This document shows, in pieces, positions 53,789 through 62,990 of a stretch of DNA of 64,000 nucleotides; within the stretch, counting starts at the first letter, position 1, and each line of letters starts with the position of its first letter. A model generated the notes under the pieces. It was not told where the DNA came from. It made no database searches and saw only the letters and a list, made by a program, of their open reading frames with translations. The translations under genes and the position numbers were made by a program. Source of the stretch: Saprospiraceae bacterium (GTDB lineage Bacteria; Bacteroidota; Bacteroidia; Chitinophagales; Saprospiraceae); assembly GCA_029212405.1 (NCBI GenBank), contig JARGNR010000011.1, forward strand, positions 1 through 64,000, read 5' to 3'.

Positions 53789-55318
53789 ATGCGAAATTCT
53801 CATATTCTTTTATTTTTTTTCCTTTTAATGACAATGTTTTGGGTCCAATCATGTGAAAATTATGAAGATTTAAGCTCTATTGATCGTCCAGAAGAAGAAA
53901 TTGAAATTGCCGTACCTTTGATTAATACCGAGTTTTTGATAAGTGATTTTACTGGTGAAGGGGGACCTGAAAATGTCTCCATTAGAGTGGATTCTGAAGA
54001 TCGAGTTACGCTGATATATAATGGGGATGTGGTCAGGCAAAATGTAAATGCAGTATTTCAACCGGTTCCATTTTTTGAATTCCCTGTTTTGGACACATTT
54101 TTTACCATACCTGTGCCTTTTGCTAGTGATCAACGAGTGGACAAGGCTATTTTTGGAAACACAAATTTTAAATTGAACTTTATTTCTGATTTTGAAGAAG
54201 ATGTGGAAGTGAAAGTAACCATTCCACAATTGAGTAAGAATGGCGAACAGTTTTCGGTTGACCTTACAGTGCCTTATAATGGATCTATTCCAGTAGAATA
54301 TACTTCTGACCTTTTTTCTGTTCAAGGATGGACATTAGAAAGCGAAGAAAATATTATTGATATTATCTATGATGCCAGATTGGCGGATGGATCAAAGCAG
54401 AAATTCACTGCTGTAATTATGGCTTTTGATGTTATTGTTTTTGATTATGTAGAAGGTTATTTTGGCAGTGAAGTATTTGATATTAATGGTGATTTTATTG
54501 CCATTGGAATTTTAGATAATTGGGTGAGTGGAGGTTTGTCTTTTGAGGACCCAAAGGTGAAAGTATTTGTGGAAAATGCGTTTGGATTTCCTGTGCGATC
54601 GATCTTTAATAAGATGCAAGTAGTGACTACGACGGGAGAAGTATTGGATATGGAAAGTGAGATTATTGATAATAATGTAGATTTTGCTTACCCAGCTCTG
54701 GATGAACCAGGAGTTGTAAAAATAACAGAGTTTAGCTTTGATAAGGATAATTCTAATATTGTCGATCTTTTTAAAGAGAAAGTAAGCAGAGTTACTTATG
54801 ATATAGATGCTGGAGCAAATCCTGATATGGATGAAAGCATAACGGGCTTTGTAAATGAGGACAGTTATTTCTTAGTTAGTGTTGATGTAGAATTACCGCT
54901 TGAGGGAACTGTAAATAATCTTGTTTTACAGGATGAAGTAGAATTGGATTTAGGGGATTTGGATGATATCACACGGGCGGAATTTAAAACAATCGTTGCG
55001 AATGATTTTCCAGCGGATGTTTCACTTCAAGGATATATTTATGATGATAATAATGGATTGTTGGATTCATTGTTTGAAGAAAGATTGTTACTCTCATCTG
55101 CTACATTGGATCCATCTACTGGAAAAACTTTACCTGCAGACGAAGTCACAATTTTCACAGAATTCACAGAAGATCGTTTTGTCAATTTAAAGAATGGAAA
55201 AAAGGTAGTGGTAGATTTGAAAATCAATACAGAACAGACTTCTTCAGGTGCATTGTGGATATACAATGACTATGGTATTCTTTTCAAGGTGGGTGCCAAA
55301 TTTATAACAAAGCTGTAG
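53789..55318 (+). CDS. Large lipoprotein of unknown function, first gene of a three-gene operon
   Basis: A 509-residue protein with a signal sequence and probable lipobox VQSC (about residue 22). The chain is acidic, rich in beta structure and has no recognised motif; ENYEDLSSIDRPEEEIEIAV follows the cysteine. It begins a run of three plus-strand genes with gaps of 19 nt and then a 4-bp overlap, together with a DUF5723 outer-membrane protein and a T9SS-secreted CotH protein. A role at the outer membrane is inferred from these neighbours. Confidence 0.78.
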   Translation: MRNSHILLFFFLLMTMFWVQSCENYEDLSSIDRPEEEIEIAVPLINTEFLISDFTGEGGPENVSIRVDSEDRVTLIYNGDVVRQNVNAVFQPVPFFEFPVLDTFFTIPVPFASDQRVDKAIFGNTNFKLNFISDFEEDVEVKVTIPQLSKNGEQFSVDLTVPYNGSIPVEYTSDLFSVQGWTLESEENIIDIIYDARLADGSKQKFTAVIMAFDVIVFDYVEGYFGSEVFDINGDFIAIGILDNWVSGGLSFEDPKVKVFVENAFGFPVRSIFNKMQVVTTTGEVLDMESEIIDNNVDFAYPALDEPGVVKITEFSFDKDNSNIVDLFKEKVSRVTYDIDAGANPDMDESITGFVNEDSYFLVSVDVELPLEGTVNNLVLQDEVELDLGDLDDITRAEFKTIVANDFPADVSLQGYIYDDNNGLLDSLFEERLLLSSATLDPSTGKTLPADEVTIFTEFTEDRFVNLKNGKKVVVDLKINTEQTSSGALWIYNDYGILFKVGAKFITKL

Positions 55319-55337
55319 TCTTAAAAGGATAGTACAT

Positions 55338-56636
55338 ATGCATAAGCTTAGATATATATTTATTTTTTGTGGCGTACTCATTTCAATGAAAGGAATTAGT
55401 CAAAATTTGCACTATTTCTTTATTGATAATGCGTATCAAAGAAGCTACTTCAATCCTGCGTTAAATGATGACCATACATTTTCTTTTGCTTCAGGACTAG
55501 GCGCTGATTTATATACCAATGGTCCTAGTCTCTCAGAAATTACAACTGAAAATCCAACTGGTGGATTGATCATATCGACAGCCGATGCGATTGCGAATAT
55601 GAATGAATTCAATGATATTTTTGCCTCCACCACCGTAAATACGTTTGACGCTTCTGTCAACACCCCTTTTTTTAGAGTCTCGGTGGGCCATGCATGGAAA
55701 GCACAAGGCTGGTTGGAATATCCTAGAGATTTAGCAGAATTGATCACCAAAGGGAATGGAGCTTTCATTGGACAAACATTGAACCTGGCACCTCAAATTG
55801 ATTATCTGAACTACAATGAAGTATATTTAGGATTTCAAAAAACCTTTGGCCCACTTAGTGTAGGACTTCGATTGAAAAGATTATCGGGTGTAGAGACAAT
55901 CCGAACGAATTCTAGTGTGATTGATCTAACTACGTCGGATGATATCTATCAAATCACAATAGAATCTGATTTTGAATTGAATTCTTCCAGGGCTTTTGAA
56001 TACACAGATATTGAAACGGTTGACTTCGATATTGATAATTTCAGCTTTGATAATTTTTTCAAAAATAATGGCGGTTGGGCATTGGATATTGGCGGTTCAT
56101 TGGCTGTAGGAGAGTCATTGGAATTATCGCTTGGTATTATTGATATCGGAAGTATAGGTTGGGACGTGGATCCAAAAACATACACTTCAAAAAAAGTGCA
56201 GACGTTTGATGGAATTGATATAAGTGATTACATTACTTCGGATGAAGAATTTGTAATTTTAGATTCCATTGAAGCATTATTGGATTTAACTGAGACCAAT
56301 GAAAAGTTTAGTACAACATTGCCTGCAAAAATATACTTAGGAGGTACATTAACCATTAGTGATTTATGGAGTGTAGGAGGACTGATTCAAAGTAATGGAT
56401 CGGGTGATCGAAGGTCGAATGTGTTGGCTCTAAATGCTACGGCTAGAGTGTTTAAATTTTTATCCATCGGGGGAATGTATTCAATGAAACAAGGAAACCC
56501 TGCAAATATTGGAGTCTTCGGATCATTGAATGTTGGACCTGTTACAGCTTTCTTATCAACAGACAATATCCTTAAATTTGGGTCTTTTGATAGTAAAAAT
56601 ATAAATCTACAAGCGGGCCTCAGTATTCAGATATGA
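55338..56636 (+). CDS. DUF5723-family outer-membrane protein
   Basis: A 432-residue protein with a signal peptide ending near KGISQ. The mature N terminus, NLHYFFIDNAYQRSYFNPAL, and repeated glycine/aromatic beta-strands point to an outer-membrane beta barrel of the DUF5723 group. The C-terminal strand ends in LQAGLSIQI. Function is unknown. It overlaps the next gene by 4 bp (ATGA), so translation of the CotH-type protein is coupled to it. Confidence 0.8.
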   Translation: MHKLRYIFIFCGVLISMKGISQNLHYFFIDNAYQRSYFNPALNDDHTFSFASGLGADLYTNGPSLSEITTENPTGGLIISTADAIANMNEFNDIFASTTVNTFDASVNTPFFRVSVGHAWKAQGWLEYPRDLAELITKGNGAFIGQTLNLAPQIDYLNYNEVYLGFQKTFGPLSVGLRLKRLSGVETIRTNSSVIDLTTSDDIYQITIESDFELNSSRAFEYTDIETVDFDIDNFSFDNFFKNNGGWALDIGGSLAVGESLELSLGIIDIGSIGWDVDPKTYTSKKVQTFDGIDISDYITSDEEFVILDSIEALLDLTETNEKFSTTLPAKIYLGGTLTISDLWSVGGLIQSNGSGDRRSNVLALNATARVFKFLSIGGMYSMKQGNPANIGVFGSLNVGPVTAFLSTDNILKFGSFDSKNINLQAGLSIQI

Positions 56637-58105
56637 ACATGATTAGAACATTGTTGAAAATTGGTATTTGTACGGTATGCATCTTGGGTATATTTCTTGA
56701 TTTAAGTGCTCAGATGCCAACGATTTCCATTGAAGTTAATGGAGATATTCCAGATGAACCCAAAGTGCCAGCCAATTTTTCATTTGTCGGAGTAGATGGA
56801 GAAGTGATCTCAGGAGTAATTGGTATAGAAACACGTGGCGGATTTTCACAGTCCAACCCTAAAAAGACCTATGATATTGAATTTTGGACAGATGCAAGTG
56901 GTTCTGATACGAAGGATGTACAATTCGCTAATCTTAGGGAAGATGATGACTGGATTTTAGATGCAATGTATAATGAACCCTTACGCATCAATAGTTTTAT
57001 CACACATAAATTATGGTTGGACTTGAATGTCTTGTATTATCAAGATGAAGAACCAAAAGCTAAGTCTGGAGCTGATGTCATGTATGTAAAGGTGTCCATC
57101 AATGGGGATTATCAAGGGATATATCTTTTGTCTGAACAAGTAGATCGATCTCAACTTAAATTAAAGAAGAATACAAATACAGAGATTAAGGGAGAATTGT
57201 ATAAATCTTTTGATAATCAAGATGCTGTGTTTTTTAATCATCCAGGCTTTTTGCCAAGCAATAATTCGTTGACCTGGAGTGGGTATGAATATAGGTATCC
57301 AAATGATATTATTGATTGGACTAATGTTGAAGAGTTAATTGATTTCGTGGCAAATAGTTCTGAAAATGAATTTGTTGAAGAGGTGTCAAATCGATTTGAT
57401 GTGGATAACCTTATGGATTATTTTTTATTGTTGAACATTGCGAGAATTCTTGATAATAGAGGTAAAAACATTTATCTATGTCGGTATGATGAGGGAGAAC
57501 CTTATTTCTTAACTCCTTGGGATTTAGATGGAAGTTGGGGCTTATTATGGGATGGATCCAATGATAGTATTACAGAAGGAATATTATCAAATAATCTCTA
57601 TGATCGTTTGATAGAAAGTGATGCTGATGGATTTCGACAAAAGGTTTCTGATCAATGGAAGACGTTAAGAACTACATTGTTTAGTAATGAGTCTATAAAG
57701 AGTCGAATTACAAACGCACACCAGTTTTTGCTATCCAATTCGATTTATACCCAAGAAAGTGGTCCTTGGGAATACACCTATTCTGAATCAGACCTGACCT
57801 ATATGATGAATTGGATTGATGCTCGGCTAGCGTTTTTAGATTCTTATTTTGATGCGATTACAGATACAAATGATCTCAATTCTACATCTAATATAACCTT
57901 CTATCCTAACCCAGCAATCAACTATATTATTTTGAGAAATGTGTGGACCAAAAATCAGTCTTTTCAAATTTACAGTATGGAAGGAAGATTACAAAAATCA
58001 GGATCCCTGACACAGCTTGAAGATCAAATTAGTATTTCGGATTTAGAGTCAGGTATGTATATTTTGGCGATCGCTGGAAATTCTAGCCGTTTTTATAAGT
58101 TATAA
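56633..58105 (+). CDS. CotH-family secreted kinase-like protein with T9SS sorting domain
   Basis: A 490-residue protein. The signal peptide ends near LSAQ. The CotH domain (about 30-390) has IETRGGFSQSNPKKTYDIEF, EDDDWILDAMYNEPLRINSF, VKVSINGDYQGIYLLSEQVD and the acidic TPWDLDGSWGLLWDGS, which may be the metal-binding motif. A T9SS type A sorting domain covers about 415-490 (ITFYPNPAINYIILR, LESGMYILAI). It is likely a surface protein kinase-like enzyme. Its gene overlaps DUF5723 by 4 bp and the convergent pabC by 6 bp. Confidence 0.88.
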   Translation: MNMIRTLLKIGICTVCILGIFLDLSAQMPTISIEVNGDIPDEPKVPANFSFVGVDGEVISGVIGIETRGGFSQSNPKKTYDIEFWTDASGSDTKDVQFANLREDDDWILDAMYNEPLRINSFITHKLWLDLNVLYYQDEEPKAKSGADVMYVKVSINGDYQGIYLLSEQVDRSQLKLKKNTNTEIKGELYKSFDNQDAVFFNHPGFLPSNNSLTWSGYEYRYPNDIIDWTNVEELIDFVANSSENEFVEEVSNRFDVDNLMDYFLLLNIARILDNRGKNIYLCRYDEGEPYFLTPWDLDGSWGLLWDGSNDSITEGILSNNLYDRLIESDADGFRQKVSDQWKTLRTTLFSNESIKSRITNAHQFLLSNSIYTQESGPWEYTYSESDLTYMMNWIDARLAFLDSYFDAITDTNDLNSTSNITFYPNPAINYIILRNVWTKNQSFQIYSMEGRLQKSGSLTQLEDQISISDLESGMYILAIAGNSSRFYKL

Positions 58106-58678
58106 GTCTATAATTATTTTTTTAAATGGAATCATCGCATTAAAAATGGAGATGGCTTCATACTGGTGTATTTGGTCGATATGAATATCAGTAGGCATTA
58201 CTTTATTTTTATGAAGAAGACGCGCCCTGTTTGTACCCATCAGTAATGGGTGTTTTGGAGTATACCATTGTGTGTTTTTTAGAAGCGCAACGTTGGCGTA
58301 GTAGGTGTCTGTTATTATACCATCACGAGTCATAAGGATGTCATCATGATTACCTCGTTGACTAAAGAAATGATTTAATTTACTTCGATCAGCATACTTG
58401 TAGTTGTATTCAAATTGCCCAATTTCTATTGTTTTCAAGGTCTTTATTGGACGAAGTATATAGGCTTCATATTCTATATCAATAGTCGATTCATTATACA
58501 AAACCCTACATTTTACTTCGGATGAATGGGTTGCATTCGAAGTGTCAATTAAGGCTCTTAAGTCCACTTTTTTATGAATGTTGAATAGTTTTCTTCTAGT
58601 TTCGTTGAATCTGAAATTGTGATATTTAATGTGTCGTACTCGTCCATTTTGGATCCGTATGGTTTCAATTAATTTCAT
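58100..58678 (-). CDS. Aminodeoxychorismate lyase-like class IV PLP enzyme
   Basis: A 192-residue aminotransferase class IV protein, shorter than the usual 260-290. The N-terminal LIETIRIQNGRVRHIKYHNF and the PLP lysine segment YADRSKLNHFF, then ILMTRDGIITDTYYANVALL, are conserved in order. Placed 14 bp inside the end of a pabB-like gene, it likely converts aminodeoxychorismate to 4-aminobenzoate for folate. It overlaps the convergent CotH-family gene by 6 bp. Confidence 0.8.
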   Translation of the reverse strand: MKLIETIRIQNGRVRHIKYHNFRFNETRRKLFNIHKKVDLRALIDTSNATHSSEVKCRVLYNESTIDIEYEAYILRPIKTLKTIEIGQFEYNYKYADRSKLNHFFSQRGNHDDILMTRDGIITDTYYANVALLKNTQWYTPKHPLLMGTNRARLLHKNKVMPTDIHIDQIHQYEAISIFNAMIPFKKIIIDL

Positions 58679-59696
58679 CCTGTTCAGTATACTGCAAAGA
58701 TGGATTTGGAGATGAATTGACCGTAATGGGTAGATAGACCTTATCTAGCATTTCTTGATACTCGTCTTCAACTGTACTCATTGAAGTAATTCCGCCTCCG
58801 CTGCGGTAAAAGAATTCATTTTCGATTTGTTCGACGTATCGAATCATGACACCTGAATCCAAGTTTTTTCCATCGAAATACCCACATATTCCTGTGTAAT
58901 ATCCTCTTGGCTGTGCTTCAGCATTTTGAATGATTTCCACAGTTTTACACTTTGGAGCGCCGCTGATACTACCTGCAGGTAATAGTTTGAAAAATAATGT
59001 ACCTAGATGAGATGTGTAATCATCAGGAAGTTTTCCCGATACCTCAGAACTTACTTGAAGTAAATCTTTTGAGGTTGTTGAGATTTTATCTATATATCTA
59101 AATCGATCTACGTTTACTTGAGAAGCAATTTGACTCAAATCGTTTCTGATTAGATCTACAATAGTATAGTGTTCTGCCAACTCTTTTTTATTTTCCAGAA
59201 TGCTTTGTTCTGCATTGGGCAGATTAGCATCAATGGTACCTTTCATTGGATAGGAAGAGATTTTGCCATCTCTGATTTGAACAAATATTTCGGGGGAGTA
59301 ACAAACAAATTGATCTTTTAGAAATACCTTATATTTTGCATCTGCAGAGTGGTAAAGATTTTCCAAAGAAATATCTGTAATGACTTTTGTAGCAGAGGAT
59401 AGATTGAGTAAAAATGAATTTCCTCTTTGGATTTCAGATTTTACAAGTTGGAATTTTTCGTTGTAGTGTGATTTATCAATAGGGTAGGCTTCAAAAAAAG
59501 ATACAGATTGAGAAGATGTTTCCTTAGAATGGTTGGTATATCCATTCATATCAAATTTTAAAGAGGTATTATTTTCTAACGAGGTAGAAATAATAATCTT
59601 TTTCATTTCGTAATCAATCAGAAAAACAAAAGCTTGACCTTTTTTTCCTAATTCATTCATGACCGAGATGGCCTGCATTTTATTATAAATCAACAT
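58665..59696 (-). CDS. pabB: Aminodeoxychorismate synthase component I (PabB-like)
   Basis: A 343-residue chorismate-binding enzyme from the ATG at 59696; a TTG lies 3 nt upstream and another ATG at 59678 is possible. Conserved pieces are SYPMKGTIDANLPNAE, LLQVSSEVSGKLPDDY, LPAGSISGAPKCKTVEII and YTGICGYFDG near the end, in the order of the PabB/TrpE family. It makes aminodeoxychorismate from chorismate and ammonia. It is short, as in many Bacteroidota, with the N-terminal extension reduced. The amidotransferase subunit PabA is not in the window. It overlaps pabC by 14 bp. Confidence 0.85.
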   Translation of the reverse strand: MLIYNKMQAISVMNELGKKGQAFVFLIDYEMKKIIISTSLENNTSLKFDMNGYTNHSKETSSQSVSFFEAYPIDKSHYNEKFQLVKSEIQRGNSFLLNLSSATKVITDISLENLYHSADAKYKVFLKDQFVCYSPEIFVQIRDGKISSYPMKGTIDANLPNAEQSILENKKELAEHYTIVDLIRNDLSQIASQVNVDRFRYIDKISTTSKDLLQVSSEVSGKLPDDYTSHLGTLFFKLLPAGSISGAPKCKTVEIIQNAEAQPRGYYTGICGYFDGKNLDSGVMIRYVEQIENEFFYRSGGGITSMSTVEDEYQEMLDKVYLPITVNSSPNPSLQYTEQDEIN

Positions 59697-59791
59697 CAAT
59701 AATATAATACCAATTTAAAGTCCAATAGTTCAAATATTTTAATTATTAACTCCCTTTTATATCTATGATAAGAAATCAGCTAGAGTAAGAA

Positions 59792-60532
59792 CTACATTAA
59801 CGTATATGCCATTGCTGCACCAACAATACCTGCGTTATTCAGCATTTTTGCGGGTTCTATGGTAGCATCTGTATCTAAGTATTCTTTATACTTTTCAAAC
59901 TTTTTACTTATTCCACCGCCGATAATAAAGTGATCTGGAGCTAGCACAAATTCAATATGGTTCAGTACTTTATTTAATTCTTTTCCCCAGGTTTTGTAAC
60001 TTAAATCTTTTAATTCTCTAGCACTATTAGAAGCATACTTTTCCGTAACACTGTCCTTGTATTTCAAATGACCCAATTCAGTATTTGGTAACAAAACACC
60101 ATTGTAAAATAATGCTGATCCAATTCCTGTGCCCAAGGTTAATAAAATCACCAACCCTTTTTTATCGCTTCCTCCACCAAATTTTTTCTCCGCTAAGCCA
60201 GCAGCATCTGCGTCATTGATTACATTTAGCGGACACTTCAATTTTTTATTCAAAAATCCTACAATTGGGAAATTCAACCAGGTATCATCGATGTTACTCG
60301 CTGATAAAGCTACTCCTTCTTTGATTATTGCTGGAAATCCTACTCCTACAGGCTTTCCCTTCCAATTAAAATCAGAAATAAGCTGTTTCATGACTTCTGT
60401 CATCGATTGGGGCGTAGCTGGTTTGGGTGTAGGGTACTTTATTCTTTCAGTAATAAGTTCCCCTTTGTCAAGATCAACGATTGCTCCCTTGATGCCCGTT
60501 GCTCCTACGTCTATTCCTAATATCTCTTTCAT
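59792..60532 (-). CDS. ROK-family glucokinase, polyphosphate-glucokinase-like
   Basis: A 246-residue sugar kinase of the ROK/PPGK type. The phosphate loop is ILGIDVGATGIKGAIVDL, the sugar-binding segment VINDADAAGLAE and the adenosine/phosphate segment LTLGTGIGSALF. Length and sequence resemble polyphosphate glucokinases, which can use polyphosphate or ATP to make glucose 6-phosphate. The phosphate donor cannot be read from sequence. The gene stands alone with gaps of about 90 nt on each side. Confidence 0.85.
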   Translation of the reverse strand: MKEILGIDVGATGIKGAIVDLDKGELITERIKYPTPKPATPQSMTEVMKQLISDFNWKGKPVGVGFPAIIKEGVALSASNIDDTWLNFPIVGFLNKKLKCPLNVINDADAAGLAEKKFGGGSDKKGLVILLTLGTGIGSALFYNGVLLPNTELGHLKYKDSVTEKYASNSARELKDLSYKTWGKELNKVLNHIEFVLAPDHFIIGGGISKKFEKYKEYLDTDATIEPAKMLNNAGIVGAAMAYTLM

Positions 60533-60621
60533 TTTGTTTCGCTGTGACCTGAGGTGGTCTTCAATTTAATAGTTTTTATAACAAGGAAAGTAAACGGACT
60601 CAGTCATTTCCATTTACTTCA

Positions 60622-61515
60622 TTATTTTATGACTCGCATTTTAATTATTTTTACATCCTCTAACGGTCTGTCCGACGCATTGGTCTTAGTTGTGGCTATT
60701 TTATCAATCACTTCCATTCCTTTTTCTACAATTCCATATACCGTGTAGGCTTGATCTAATGGCGGGAATCCTCCATTTTTTAAATACTGTTCTTTAATTT
60801 CTTCTGGGTATTGAATGCCCTTTCTCATTTCATTATTAGCCAGATTGTCTTCATTGATTTCTCGACCATGAACGATGTAAAATTGCGATCCAGAAGAATT
60901 AAATTTAGGATTGACATTATCCGGTTGACGTGCTGCTGCCAATGCTCCTTTTACATGTGCATATTTTTCTGTTATTTCTTCTGGAATGGTATATCCAGGA
61001 CCTCCAGTTCCAAGTCTTTGCTCAGGCTTTGCATTTTTAGAATTGGGATCTCCTCCTTGAATCATGAATCCATCGATAACTCTGTGAAATAATAATCCAT
61101 CATAAAACCCAGATTCTGCTAATTTTATGAAATTATCTCGGTGTTTTGGAGTTTCGTCATACAAGCGAATGGTAAGATTCCCTAAGGTAGTTTCTACCGA
61201 TACAAGACAGTCTTGTGGAGGGTTGACAATCAATTCCTTTTCCATGGTATTTTCCTTTTTCCCTTTTTTGGCAGTCAATTTTACAATATACTTTCCTGAT
61301 AAAAAGTATTTGTGCTCTGGAGATTCTTCTGTAGATGTATTACCATCTCCAAAGTCCCAAATATAGGTCTCCGCTTTTTCGGAAGTATTATTGAAAGTTA
61401 CGGTAGATGGTGCTCGATTATCGTCATTTTCCAGTGCAAACTTGGCTAAAGGTTTTGCACATCCAAATAGCAAAACGGCACAGAAAACAACCCAACTATA
61501 TTTATTTAACTTCAT
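60622..61515 (-). CDS. PKD-domain cyclophilin-type peptidyl-prolyl isomerase, lipoprotein
   Basis: A 297-residue lipoprotein from the ATG at 61515 (the frame extends 7 codons further upstream). Lipobox LLFGC, then a PKD domain at about 30-105 (FNNTSEKAETYIWDFGDGNT, EHKYFLSGKYIVKLTAK), then a cyclophilin domain with FHRVIDGFMIQGGDP and GSQFYIVHG. The conserved Arg, Phe and Gln positions suggest active prolyl isomerase. It lies 27 nt after the second cyclophilin gene in a three-gene operon. Confidence 0.9.
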   Translation of the reverse strand: MKLNKYSWVVFCAVLLFGCAKPLAKFALENDDNRAPSTVTFNNTSEKAETYIWDFGDGNTSTEESPEHKYFLSGKYIVKLTAKKGKKENTMEKELIVNPPQDCLVSVETTLGNLTIRLYDETPKHRDNFIKLAESGFYDGLLFHRVIDGFMIQGGDPNSKNAKPEQRLGTGGPGYTIPEEITEKYAHVKGALAAARQPDNVNPKFNSSGSQFYIVHGREINEDNLANNEMRKGIQYPEEIKEQYLKNGGFPPLDQAYTVYGIVEKGMEVIDKIATTKTNASDRPLEDVKIIKMRVIK

Positions 61516-61542
61516 ATGTCCTCGTGTATTAGGCAATCCAAT

Positions 61543-62184
61543 TTATCGAATAATATTCATTTTGATGTCTTTCAAAGGTCGATTTGCTGCTCCTACTGGG
61601 ACTGCTGCTATCTGATCAATGATCTCAATTCCTTCTACAACCTCTCCGAATACAGTATACTCTGCATCCAAATCAGGTCTTCCTCCTAACGTTTTATATT
61701 TTTCTCGTTGAGCAGCATTGTACTTGAATCCTTTTGTTCTTTCCCAGTTGTCCAATTGTTGGTCGGATTGAGGAGAACCCTGTACCAAATAAAACTGAGA
61801 CCCAGAAGACTTTTTTTCTGGATTTGCAGCATCAGGTTGTCTTGCAGCGGCTAGTGTTCCTTTGAAATGAGGAGCTCCAATTTCAGCATCCACTCGCTCT
61901 TTTGGTCCACCACCACCTAATCTTGCTTCAGGTCCTGCATTTCTAGAATTAGGATCACCGCCTTGTACCATAAAACCTGCAATCACTCTATGGAATAATA
62001 AGTCTTTATAATATTCTTCATCGACTCGTTTTAGAAAGTTTTCTTTGTGATTGGGTGTAGAGTCATATAATTCTACTTTAAGGTCTCCGAATTCAGTCTT
62101 TATAGTGACGTAAGTTTTTGAATCTGAATTACATGATACCATAAAGAATACACATAATATAAAAGCAAAATAGTTCAATTTCAT
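61543..62184 (-). CDS. Cyclophilin-type peptidyl-prolyl isomerase, lipoprotein
   Basis: A 213-residue lipoprotein (lipobox FMVSC) with a cyclophilin domain: FHRVIAGFMVQGGDPNSRN and GSQFYLVQG hold the usual catalytic Arg, Phe and Gln positions. It speeds folding of secreted proteins in the periplasm. It is a paralogue of the adjacent PKD-fused gene and shares an insertion around the NAGPEARLGGGGP segment. It starts 22 nt after the unknown gene upstream. Confidence 0.92.
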   Translation of the reverse strand: MKLNYFAFILCVFFMVSCNSDSKTYVTIKTEFGDLKVELYDSTPNHKENFLKRVDEEYYKDLLFHRVIAGFMVQGGDPNSRNAGPEARLGGGGPKERVDAEIGAPHFKGTLAAARQPDAANPEKKSSGSQFYLVQGSPQSDQQLDNWERTKGFKYNAAQREKYKTLGGRPDLDAEYTVFGEVVEGIEIIDQIAAVPVGAANRPLKDIKMNIIR

Positions 62185-62206
62185 CTATCTAGATAATTTT
62201 ATAAAT

Positions 62207-62581
62207 TTATTTAATAGCATCTTTTTCAAGCTCTTGTAATGCTTGAAAATAGCGGATCACTTTCTTCTTTAAAAAGAGTTCTTGATCAGCAAGGCCAGCA
62301 ATGTCAAACGACTTGTTTTCACTCCAATGAGGCCATCCATCTTGGTCTCTTCCTTCAAAGATGTAATATCCCTCATCTTCTAAAAGTGTGCAAACAGCGA
62401 TATGCATTAAGTCTTGCTTTTCTTCTTTGGTAAAGGATTTTTCACCATCCCATCTACCCAATTCCTGTATTCCAATCAAATACAATATGGATTGTAAATC
62501 AGGTAAATCTTTTTTACCCATAGCATCTTTTACTATATGCCTCACTTGCAACCATTCAAAATCCAACTGCCATTCTTCCAT
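62207..62581 (-). CDS. Conserved protein of unknown function
   Basis: A 124-residue acidic cytosolic protein, start at the ATG 62581. Aromatic and charged residues are frequent (MEEWQLDFEWLQVRHIVKD and IFEGRDQDGWPHWSENKSFD). No motif or family is recognised. It lies 22 nt upstream of the two cyclophilin genes and probably shares their transcript. Confidence 0.72.
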   Translation of the reverse strand: MEEWQLDFEWLQVRHIVKDAMGKKDLPDLQSILYLIGIQELGRWDGEKSFTKEEKQDLMHIAVCTLLEDEGYYIFEGRDQDGWPHWSENKSFDIAGLADQELFLKKKVIRYFQALQELEKDAIK

Positions 62582-62626
62582 CCTTAGGTCTAAGTTTTGT
62601 CTTTACAAGATCGATTTTATGCTGCA

Positions 62627-62654
62627 CAAATATAATATTTCCGCATTAAGTCAA
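62627..62654 (-). promoter_or_regulatory. Promoter of the 62581 gene and cyclophilin operon
   Basis: The minus strand has TATATTTG (62634-62627), an exact TAnnTTTG match. A TTG lies upstream at 62654-62652 with a 17-nt spacer (consensus 19). It lies about 45 nt before the ATG at 62581. Confidence 0.5.
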
Positions 62655-62659
62655 TGCAC

Positions 62660-62990
62660 CCTTGTGTTGAATACCACTTAATTTTTTTTGCATGTAAAAT
62701 AGAGGACATAAAATTCATATTGCTTTAGCAGAAAATAAGGGCTGGATGCTACCATCTAAACCAAAAGGATATTTAAAATAGAAGTTGTTAAATGGATGTT
62801 TTGAAGCTCAACTGTCATCATTTTGGCTAGAAAGAAGGATGATTTTACCTTGATTGACACTTAATTTTGATGTTTGACATCATTAAATCAACAATTCTAT
62901 CGTTTTTTATATTTTCTATAAGATGAAAAGGAGTAAATTTTATTCATATTTGCATCCTTTGTTTGGAACCAAATTCCTAAAATAATTTAA
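62660..62990. other. Intergenic region between divergent genes
   Basis: AT-rich sequence with no coding frame, RNA gene or strong hairpin seen. A CATATTTG element at 62945-62952, one base from the -7 consensus, might serve the plus-strand gene starting at 62991, but no TTG is properly spaced. Confidence 0.4.
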
